Shown here one piece after another: positions 1 through 5,058 of a stretch of DNA of 5,058 bases (within the stretch, counting starts at the first letter, position 1; each line of letters opens with the position of its first letter). Below the pieces are notes generated by a model that saw only the letters and a list, made by a program, of their open reading frames with translations, did no database searches and was not told the DNA's origin. The stretch is from Saprospiraceae bacterium (GTDB lineage Bacteria > Bacteroidota > Bacteroidia > Chitinophagales > Saprospiraceae): assembly GCA_007128085.1 (NCBI GenBank), contig SKYC01000300.1, forward strand, positions 1-5,058, in the 5' to 3' direction. The translations under genes were made by a program, and so were the position numbers.

Positions 1-378
1 AAAGTTTAAAGCATTTTTTAAATCCTGATTGGAATCGGTATAAATGATGAACTCCCATCCGTTTTGCTGAACCATGGGTCTCACCCTGGCCAGGCCTCTG
101 GTGTCGTCAATGGATACTGCTACGATTTCAAGATCGAATTCTTCTTTCCAATCCTCGTATATGTCGGCCAGTGCGTCCAGCTCTCTTCGGCAGGGAACAC
201 ACCAGGTGGCCCAAAAAGTAATAAAGGTAATCTTATTGTTTTCTGCGTGGGTTGAGATTTTGACACTTTGGCCTTCAAGTGTGCGTACATTGACATCGGG
301 AAGGGTACGTTGCCCCAGCAGTGTTTGGCTAAAAAGCAGGGAAAAACTGCAAAGTGCGAATATAATCAGGTATTTCAT
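1..378 (-). CDS. Secreted TlpA/thioredoxin-like disulfide reductase, 3' end outside the window
   Basis: Reading the minus strand from the ATG at 378 gives 126 open codons to the window edge. Residues 1-22 form a signal peptide (MKYL, then a hydrophobic run, likely cleaved near LLG|Q), with no lipobox Cys, so the product should be periplasmic or envelope-associated. The thioredoxin fold follows: a TLPDVNVRTLEG redoxin-type entry (25-36), the strand ITFITFWATW, and the active site W59-C60-V61-P62-C63 followed by RREL. Next come a helix and the strand EIVAVSIDD (84-92), then RPMVQQNGWEFIIYTD, typical of TlpA/ResA-like proteins. The family's cis-Pro strand and last helix lie beyond position 1, so perhaps 40-50 residues are missing. 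Known for the family: extracytoplasmic thiol-disulfide reduction or exchange. The gene is divergent from the barrel/Omp28 pair and may share its function (inference). Specific substrates cannot be told. An unrelated cysteine (C10) lies in the signal peptide. Confidence 0.9.
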   Translation of the reverse strand, partial: MKYLIIFALCSFSLLFSQTLLGQRTLPDVNVRTLEGQSVKISTHAENNKITFITFWATWCVPCRRELDALADIYEDWKEEFDLEIVAVSIDDTRGLARVRPMVQQNGWEFIIYTDSNQDLKNALNF

Positions 379-403
379 ATTTGATGATTTAATGAACAAT
401 GAG

Positions 404-436
404 TAAAGCTAAAAAGAAATCTTCGACCTCCTAACT
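404..436 (-). promoter_or_regulatory. Candidate Bacteroidota-type promoter for the TlpA-like gene
   Basis: On the minus strand TAGCTTTA (411 down to 404) matches the Bacteroidota -7 consensus TAnnTTTG at every position but the last. A weak -33-like TTAG (436-433) lies 21 bases upstream, within the usual spacing. The -7 box ends 25 bases before the ATG at 378, leaving a short AT-rich leader without a Shine-Dalgarno, as is normal in this phylum. Assigned by consensus match only. Confidence 0.4.
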
Positions 437-484
437 GAATTCTTAAACTTATTTATAAATTTAACGCTTTAAAAAGATTTTTTA

Positions 485-512
485 TACCTTCACTGAAATT
501 TTAAAACGAAGG
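485..512 (+). promoter_or_regulatory. Weak candidate -7 box and SD-like site for the barrel gene
   Basis: TACCTTCA (485-492) fits TAnnTT but lacks the final TG of the Bacteroidota -7 consensus, and no convincing -33 box is seen. Further down, GAAGG (508-512) lies 8 bases before the ATG at 521 and resembles a Shine-Dalgarno, which is uncommon in this phylum. The 142-bp region 379-520 between the divergent starts is AT-rich and shows no other gene. The promoter of this operon must lie here or slightly upstream, but its exact position is uncertain. Confidence 0.25.
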
Positions 513-520
513 TCAAAGCG

Positions 521-2161
521 ATGAATTTTATTAAGTCTAGCCTGATTTGTTTTTTGGTATTCTCTTTATTTTACGCTGAATTGTCCGCCCAAAATGACGG
601 GGGCCGATTATTTGGAAACCTGGAGACCAATGTCAGTTTTTACATGAGGGACTCTGCGATTGGCGCCGATAATACCCCTCAATACGACAATCAATTATTC
701 GGTTCTGATACCTGGCTGACCCTCAATTACTCTAATTGGGGTTTTGACTTTGGAGTCCGCTTCGATATGTTCAATAATTCTGCTTTATTGAACCCCACAG
801 GCTCCTATAATGACCACGGTATTGGCAGGTGGTTCATTCAACGGAAAATAAATGATCTGACCATTACCGGAGGGTATATTTACGATCAGATTGGTTCCGG
901 AATTATTTTCAGGGCTTACGAAGAGCGTCCTCTCCTGATCGACAACGCCCTGATTGGCCTTCGGTTGTCCTACGATTTCGATGAAAACTGGACCATCAAG
1001 GGGTTTGCAGGAAAGCAAAAGCGGCAATTCACTCAATATGAATCCGTCATCCGCGGTTTATCAGTGGACGGTTTTTTGCAGTTAGGGGAAAATAATTCCA
1101 TCACCCTGGCTCCCGGTTTGGGAGTGGTTTCCAGAGGACTCGATGATGCCACCATGGAACGACTGGTCAATACCATTCGTTTCTATACCCCCAAGGACAG
1201 AGAGGGTATGGATCCCACCTACAATACCTACGCTTTTTCACTGTATAATTTACTGTCGGCAGGCCCGATTAGTTGGTATGTTGAAGCCGCCTACAAAACC
1301 CCCGAATTGATGTACGATCCCTTTGCTCTTCGCGAAGACGGATTGGGAGGTACAGCCCAGGGGAGACTGGTGCAGGAAGCCGGTACTGTTTTTTACAGTT
1401 CACTCTCGTACAGCCAATCCGGATGGGGCATTACACTGGAGGGGAAACGAACCGATTACTTCTCCTTCAAGACAGATCCACAACTGGAACTCAATTTCGG
1501 CCAAATCAACTTTCTGCCTCCCATGAGTCGTCAAAATACCTACAGACTTACCTCCCGCTATGTACCGGCCACTCAGGAATTGGGAGAGTGGGCCGTTCAA
1601 CTCGATGTCCGGTATTCTCCCAACCGCACCTGGGATTTTGTTGCCAATACTTCCAATATTACTGATCTGGATGGAAATTTATTCTACAGGGAATTTTTAC
1701 TGGAAGCCAAATACCGTTATCAGAGAGACTGGACCTTATCCGTTGGACTGCAGAGGCAGGAATACGATCAGGATCGATTTGAGGGAAAACCCCTTGCGCC
1801 GATGGTAAAGACCTTGACGCCCTACGCTGAGTTTTTGTACCGATTCGACCGACGAAATGCGCTGAAGATCGAAGCCCAGTACATGGATACCGACCAGGAC
1901 TTCGGCAGCTGGATTTTCTTGTTGGCCGAGTACAGCATTGCTCCGCGGTGGATTTTTTCAGCATCGGCCATGTACAATGTCGATCCTACCATGACTGACG
2001 ATCTGATATATCCCACTGCATCTGTTGCCTACAACACCGGAGCCAACCGATTTTCGCTAAGCTATGTGAAGCAAGTCGAAGGGGTGGTTTGTACCGGGGG
2101 TATATGTAGACTGGAACCCGCCTTTAGCGGCGTTCGATTTACTGTAAATTCAAATTTTTAA
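521..2161 (+). CDS. Predicted outer-membrane beta-barrel protein, DUF6029-like
   Basis: This is a 546-residue product of unknown biochemical function. Residues 1-23 are a signal peptide (NFIKSS, hydrophobic core, cleavage at LSA|Q), without a lipobox. The mature part consists of many alternating polar/hydrophobic strands rich in Tyr, Trp and Phe, for example LTLNYSNWGFDFGVRFDMF (66-84), and the chain ends in ...RFTVNSNF; a terminal Phe is typical of BAM-inserted barrels. The segment GYIYDQIGSGIIF (118-130) followed by AYEERPLLIDNALIG resembles what I recall of DUF6029 proteins of Bacteroidota; that family call is from memory, not a search. The mature protein has only two cysteines, C524 and C529, in CTGGICR near the C-terminus. 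The stop is directly followed by the Omp28-like start, so the two genes form an operon. The start is supported by the signal peptide and the SD-like GAAGG at 508-512. A transport or scaffold role is possible, but none is shown. Confidence 0.82.
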   Translation: MNFIKSSLICFLVFSLFYAELSAQNDGGRLFGNLETNVSFYMRDSAIGADNTPQYDNQLFGSDTWLTLNYSNWGFDFGVRFDMFNNSALLNPTGSYNDHGIGRWFIQRKINDLTITGGYIYDQIGSGIIFRAYEERPLLIDNALIGLRLSYDFDENWTIKGFAGKQKRQFTQYESVIRGLSVDGFLQLGENNSITLAPGLGVVSRGLDDATMERLVNTIRFYTPKDREGMDPTYNTYAFSLYNLLSAGPISWYVEAAYKTPELMYDPFALREDGLGGTAQGRLVQEAGTVFYSSLSYSQSGWGITLEGKRTDYFSFKTDPQLELNFGQINFLPPMSRQNTYRLTSRYVPATQELGEWAVQLDVRYSPNRTWDFVANTSNITDLDGNLFYREFLLEAKYRYQRDWTLSVGLQRQEYDQDRFEGKPLAPMVKTLTPYAEFLYRFDRRNALKIEAQYMDTDQDFGSWIFLLAEYSIAPRWIFSASAMYNVDPTMTDDLIYPTASVAYNTGANRFSLSYVKQVEGVVCTGGICRLEPAFSGVRFTVNSNF

Positions 2162-2998
2162 ATGATGACTCAAGTAAAATATTTTTCAATCTTGCTGCTG
2201 TTGGCGCTCCTATTCGGGAGTTGCGATGAAAAAGAAGTGATGATACCCGAGTTTGAACAACCCGATTCCGACCAGGTAGTGCTGGTGGAGAAACTTACAG
2301 GGGTCAGTTGTCCCAACTGTCCTACCGGAGGCGCTGAATTGGAACGAATGAAGGGGCAGTTTGGAGATAATATCGCGGTAGTCTCTATTTACACGCCCTT
2401 TTTGGGACAACCCAAAGAAAACAGTAAATATGATTTCCGCACTCAATACGGTGTTCAAATTGAAGATCACCTCGGTTTGTATCTTGGAAAACCCGCAGCC
2501 AGTATCAACAGAAAACTCTTTCCCGGGGAACAATACCGACCCATTGCCAATCTGGGAAGCTGGGCTTCGTATGTCCTTTCCGAACTTCAGGATTTCGCTC
2601 CGCTCGCAATCGATGTAGAACACGAATTTAACACTGACAGCAGAGAGCTCACAATGGACTTTTCCATTACCGGAAGGGACTTTATGGAAGGGGACTTTCG
2701 ATTCACGGTTTACGTGATTGAGTCGGGTATTATCGACCCACAAGAGCATCCAAATGGGGTCATCGACAATTACGTTCACAACAATGTCCTGAGAAAGGTT
2801 ATCTCATCCGTTACCGGAGACCTGTTGAGTACTGAGTTAAGTCCTCATGAATCGGTTAATCGGTCCTACTCTTTTACCCTTCCGGAGGAGGACGGTTGGT
2901 GGGTGGCTGAAAAATGCAGTATTGTCGCTTTCGTTTCTGAGCGCACCAGCGAATCCAGGGATGTTTTGCAGACGGTTAAGTTTAATATAACCGACTAG
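2162..2998 (+). CDS. Omp28-like outer-membrane lipoprotein with thioredoxin-type CPNC motif
   Basis: The product is 278 residues long. A short lipoprotein signal (residues 1-20) ends in LLFGSC, so C21 is the likely lipidated residue. It is followed by D22-E-K-E, an acidic stretch like the lipoprotein export signals described in Bacteroidota, which suggests surface exposure (inference). A short linker leads to a thioredoxin-like domain: VVLVEKLTGVSCPNCPTGGAEL (39-60) with C50-P-N-C53, the strand IAVVSIYTP (71-79), and GKPAASINR (109-117), whose P111 sits where the fold's cis-Pro is expected. From about residue 140 the chain is beta-rich, with DNYVHNNVLRKV typical of Omp28-related proteins (Porphyromonas Omp28 family). 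One more cysteine, C252, is present. The ATG abuts the TAA of the barrel gene with no SD, which suggests translational coupling; a second ATG follows at once (MM), so the start is uncertain by one codon. Its role in redox chemistry or adhesion is not established. Confidence 0.85.
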   Translation: MMTQVKYFSILLLLALLFGSCDEKEVMIPEFEQPDSDQVVLVEKLTGVSCPNCPTGGAELERMKGQFGDNIAVVSIYTPFLGQPKENSKYDFRTQYGVQIEDHLGLYLGKPAASINRKLFPGEQYRPIANLGSWASYVLSELQDFAPLAIDVEHEFNTDSRELTMDFSITGRDFMEGDFRFTVYVIESGIIDPQEHPNGVIDNYVHNNVLRKVISSVTGDLLSTELSPHESVNRSYSFTLPEEDGWWVAEKCSIVAFVSERTSESRDVLQTVKFNITD

Positions 2999-3005
2999 TG
3001 AGTAT

Positions 3006-3051
3006 CCCGCGAGGGCGCTCTTTCCATTCGGGTTTTTTAGGAGTGGTTTTT
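3006..3051 (+). terminator. Weak candidate intrinsic terminator after the barrel/Omp28 operon
   Basis: Two alternative hairpins precede T-runs downstream of the TAG at 2996-2998. CCATTC (3024-3029) can pair with GAGTGG (3041-3046) with one G-U pair and an 11-base loop, followed by TTTTT (3047-3051). Alternatively CCCG (3006-3009) pairs with CGGG (3029-3032), followed directly by TTTTTT (3033-3038). Both stems are short, so termination here is plausible but not firm. The rest of 2999-3213 holds no gene that I can support. Confidence 0.35.
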
Positions 3052-3182
3052 ATTACTCTGTTTTCGCGGTGAAAAATTCTCACAAAGCAATGGTAGAAAG
3101 CACATGAATAAATAGATAAATCCCCCTCCTCCTTCCATCCAAAAACTTTAAAAAGTCGGCCCTTTCCTGATGATGGTTTTAC

Positions 3183-3190
3183 TATCTTTG
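3183..3190 (+). promoter_or_regulatory. Bacteroidota -7 promoter box for pheT
   Basis: TATCTTTG is an exact match to the TAnnTTTG -7 element used by the Bacteroidota primary sigma factor. It ends 23 bases before the pheT ATG, implying a short leader with no Shine-Dalgarno, only the AT-rich stretch AAATTAAAATTCAGTT before the start. No good -33 TTTG is seen at the expected distance; the nearest is CTTTC at about 3162-3166. This supports independent transcription of pheT from the upstream operon. Confidence 0.65.
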
Positions 3191-3213
3191 TCCCTGCAAA
3201 TTAAAATTCAGTT

Positions 3214-5019
3214 ATGAATATTTCGTACAACTGGTTAAAAAAATACCTCGACATTTCCCAAAGTCCCGAAGAACTTTCAGAAATTTTAACGTCTATCGGA
3301 TTGGAAGTAGAGGGAATCGAAAAATACACCTCCATTCCAGGGGGATTGGAAGGCCTGGTAACGGGACGCGTACTCGAGTGCAGTGCCCACCCGAATGCCG
3401 ATAAGCTCAGTGTTACTGTTGTAGATATAGGAGGTGAAAATCCATTGGATATAGTCTGTGGTGCCCCCAATGTGGCCCGTGGACAAACGGTTGTCGTAGC
3501 CCCGGTCGGTTCCACCATTTATCCCACCAAAGGAGCTCCTTTTGAGATTGGTAAAGTAAAAATCAGAGGCCGGCGGTCGGAAGGTATGATTTGTGCCGAA
3601 GACGAAATCGGATTGGGTGACGATCACGACGGAATCATGGTGTTGTCTGAAGCTTTTGAGCCGGGTACTCCTATAGACCAAATTTTTCCGGTAGAAAAGG
3701 ATGTAATTTTTGATATCGGGTTGACACCCAATCGATCTGATGCTACCTCTCACATGGGAGTAGCCAGAGATTTATTGGCGTACCTTCGGGTTCATTCCGA
3801 TTATCAAGAAGATTTAAAATGGCCGGATCTTCGCCCCTTCAAAGAGGGGAAGGGGAATACAGATTTTGAGATAACAATAGAAGATACCAAAGCCTGTCCC
3901 AGATATTCGGGTTTGATCATTGAGGGCGTGCAGGTGAAAGAAAGTCCGGAATGGCTCAAAAACAAGCTCAAATCCGTGGGACTTAAGCCCCTGAACAATA
4001 TTGTCGATATCACCAATTTTGTGTTGTTGGAATACGGCCAACCCCTTCACGCTTTTGACCTGAATGAAATTGAGGGTGGAGGCATACGTGTAAAACAGCT
4101 GGCCAAGGGTACGAAATTTACAACCCTGGACGAAGAGGAGCGAGAACTTCATTCTGAAGATTTGATGATCTGTGATGTCCATGATCGCCCCCTCTGTATG
4201 GCAGGCGTATTTGGTGGACTGAAATCGGGGGTGAGTAAAAAAACCACTTCCATTTTTCTTGAATCTGCTCATTTTGAAGCTCTTTCCATAAGAAAAACGA
4301 GTACTCGTCATTTGCTGCGAACAGAAGCGGCAAAAATATACGAAAAAGGTAGCGATCCCGCTCTTACTCTTCCAGCACTGAAGAGAGCTGCTTTACTCAT
4401 AGAGGAAATGGCCGGAGGGAAACCCGCATCACCGGTATTTGACCATTACCCCAATCCCATTCGATCACAGGAAATCAATCTCGTTTATGAGCGCGTTAGG
4501 AAATTGACAGGCGCTGCTCTTTCCAAAGAGCAAATCACGGTCATTCTCAAAGCCATGGATATGGAAATTGTAGAGTCCGGTCCCGAAGCCATATTGGTCC
4601 GTGTACCCACCAATAAAGCCGATGTAAAACGAGAAGCCGATCTGATAGAAGAAATTCTGAGAATTTACGGATTTGATAAAATACCGATGGGTGATCACAT
4701 AAAAATACCCCTCATCAGTTCTTCCTTTCCCGATAAATTCACTCTGACCAATCGAATCGCAGATCACCTGTGTTCCAAAGGCCTGACCCAAATGATGAAT
4801 CTCTCTCTTTCCCGTTCTTCGTATTACAAAGAAGACAGGAAGGACCTGGTTTACGTTCAAAACACCTCCAATGAGCAATTGAACATTATGCGTCCGGATA
4901 TGGTCCGTTCGACAGTGGAAACGATGGTTCATAATGTAAACAGAAGACAAACCGATCTCGCTTTTTTTGAATTCGGAAAAACATACCGAATTGAGAAAGG
5001 GGATATTGTAGAAAGGTAA
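3214..5019 (+). CDS. pheT: Phenylalanyl-tRNA synthetase beta subunit, truncated at the 3' end
   Basis: PheT pairs with PheS in the cytosolic (alpha-beta)2 enzyme that charges tRNA-Phe; the beta chain carries tRNA binding and editing. Domains read in order. The N-terminus is MNISYNWLKKYLDI. An EMAP-type tRNA-binding domain spans about 40-155 (HPNADKLSVTVVDIG, IVCGAPNVARGQ, IRGRRSEGMICAEDEIGLG). The B3/4 editing domain spans about 215-390 (NIVDITNFVLLEYGQPLHAFD, LLRTEAAKIYEKGSDP). The B5 domain spans about 415-490 (VPTNKADVKREADLIEEILRIYGF). The start of the synthetase-like core follows (NTSNEQLNIMRPDMVRSTVE, FFEFGKTY). The reading frame ends at a TAA after 601 residues. The usual bacterial length is about 800, so the rest of the core and the FDX-ACB anticodon-binding domain are absent. 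The stop lies 8 bases before a perfect inverted copy of this gene's own interior, so the truncation is probably artefactual. A standalone pheT without pheS is common in Bacteroidota. Confidence 0.95.
   Translation: MNISYNWLKKYLDISQSPEELSEILTSIGLEVEGIEKYTSIPGGLEGLVTGRVLECSAHPNADKLSVTVVDIGGENPLDIVCGAPNVARGQTVVVAPVGSTIYPTKGAPFEIGKVKIRGRRSEGMICAEDEIGLGDDHDGIMVLSEAFEPGTPIDQIFPVEKDVIFDIGLTPNRSDATSHMGVARDLLAYLRVHSDYQEDLKWPDLRPFKEGKGNTDFEITIEDTKACPRYSGLIIEGVQVKESPEWLKNKLKSVGLKPLNNIVDITNFVLLEYGQPLHAFDLNEIEGGGIRVKQLAKGTKFTTLDEEERELHSEDLMICDVHDRPLCMAGVFGGLKSGVSKKTTSIFLESAHFEALSIRKTSTRHLLRTEAAKIYEKGSDPALTLPALKRAALLIEEMAGGKPASPVFDHYPNPIRSQEINLVYERVRKLTGAALSKEQITVILKAMDMEIVESGPEAILVRVPTNKADVKREADLIEEILRIYGFDKIPMGDHIKIPLISSSFPDKFTLTNRIADHLCSKGLTQMMNLSLSRSSYYKEDRKDLVYVQNTSNEQLNIMRPDMVRSTVETMVHNVNRRQTDLAFFEFGKTYRIEKGDIVER
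4527..4557 (+). repeat. Inverted repeat, internal arm within pheT (31 bp)
   Basis: This segment, from AGAGCAAATC to AAAGCCATG, lies in the B5-domain coding region of pheT (residues SKEQITVILKAM). Its reverse complement matches the last 31 bases of the window at 31 of 31 positions. As normal coding sequence in frame with the protein family, this arm is the original copy. Confidence 0.95.
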
Positions 5020-5027
5020 TTATTGGT

Positions 5028-5058
5028 CATGGCTTTGAGAATGACCGTGATTTGCTCT
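5028..5058 (-). repeat. Inverted repeat, terminal arm: fold-back copy of pheT interior
   Basis: Bases 5028-5058 (CATGGCTTTG to GATTTGCTCT) are the exact reverse complement of 4527-4557. The match stops at 5027 on the left (T versus expected C) and runs to the last base of the window, so its full length is unknown. Read on the minus strand it encodes the same pheT peptide as the internal arm. The sequence between the last recognisable PheT residues (about 5016) and 5027 is short and matches neither PheT in frame nor the inverted segment. This looks like a chimeric junction or contig-end overlap, not a natural gene end. Confidence 0.9.

Noticed and set aside
1..31. Left edge checked for a matching inverted or direct copy, or overlap with the right edge
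   Set aside because: No match was found by eye, so there is no sign of circularity or of a second fold-back at this end.
74..406. Plus-strand open frame of 110 codons at the left end
   Set aside because: It lies antisense to the clear TlpA-like gene, which has a signal peptide and the WCVPC motif; the plus-strand product shows no recognisable domain and is a frame shadow.
2210..2779. Minus-strand open frame of 189 codons inside the Omp28-like gene
   Set aside because: It is antisense to a well-supported lipoprotein gene and shows no motif, no suitable upstream signal and no family resemblance.
3089..3114. Tiny ATG-initiated frames upstream of pheT as a possible leader peptide for attenuation
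   Set aside because: They run only a few codons, contain no run of Phe codons and lie upstream of the likely pheT transcription start at about 3195, so no phe attenuator is supported.
4298..4360. HLLRTEAAKIYEKGSDP in the PheT B3/4 domain differs from the better-known GLxTDASxRFERG form
   Set aside because: It keeps the key Arg-Thr-acid and E-K-G-x-D positions and resembles variants I recall in other Bacteroidota PheT proteins, so it is not good evidence for loss of editing.
4465..4950. Minus-strand open frame of 161 codons inside pheT
   Set aside because: It is a shadow of pheT. It was useful only because its peptide HGFENDRDLL reappears in a plus-strand frame at the window end, which revealed the inverted repeat.
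5020..5027. TTATTGGT matches the reverse complement of 4609-4616, and TATTGGTC (5021-5028) directly matches 4592-4599
   Set aside because: Eight-base matches are expected by chance in a window this size and do not line up with the 31-base inverted segment, so I do not read them as part of the junction mechanism.

Overview
The window looks like chromosomal DNA from a member of the Bacteroidota. Three things point there. An exact TAnnTTTG-type -7 box (TATCTTTG, 3183-3190) sits just upstream of pheT, and most starts lack a Shine-Dalgarno sequence. The gene set includes an Omp28-like lipoprotein with a Bacteroidota-style acidic stretch after the lipidated Cys, beside a DUF6029-type outer-membrane protein. 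pheT also stands alone, without pheS upstream. No mobile element, CRISPR array, tRNA or rRNA was seen. Genus cannot be told from this sequence.

Layout: 1-378 (minus) is the N-terminal 126 residues of a secreted TlpA/thioredoxin-like protein with a WCVPC active site; its 3' end lies outside the window. 379-520 is a 142-bp divergent intergenic region with candidate promoters for both directions. 521-2161 (plus) encodes a 546-residue predicted outer-membrane beta-barrel, DUF6029-like, ending in Phe. 2162-2998 follows with no gap and encodes a 278-residue Omp28-like lipoprotein with a CPNC motif. 2999-3213 holds a weak candidate terminator and the pheT promoter. 3214-5019 encodes the phenylalanyl-tRNA synthetase beta subunit, cut at 601 residues when about 800 are expected.

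The first three genes look like a functional group. Two are thioredoxin-fold proteins of the cell envelope, each with a CxxC-type pair. The third is a barrel whose mature form has only two cysteines, both in a C-x4-C motif near the C-terminus. I infer, without proof, a thiol/disulfide-linked outer-membrane module. pheT is an unrelated housekeeping gene.

The most important structural observation is at the right edge. The last 31 bases (5028-5058) are a perfect reverse complement of 4527-4557 inside pheT, and the early pheT stop lies just 8 bases before that segment. This is best explained as a fold-back chimera or an assembly-end artefact. The truncation of pheT should therefore not be taken as biology, and the sequence after about 5016 should not be trusted.
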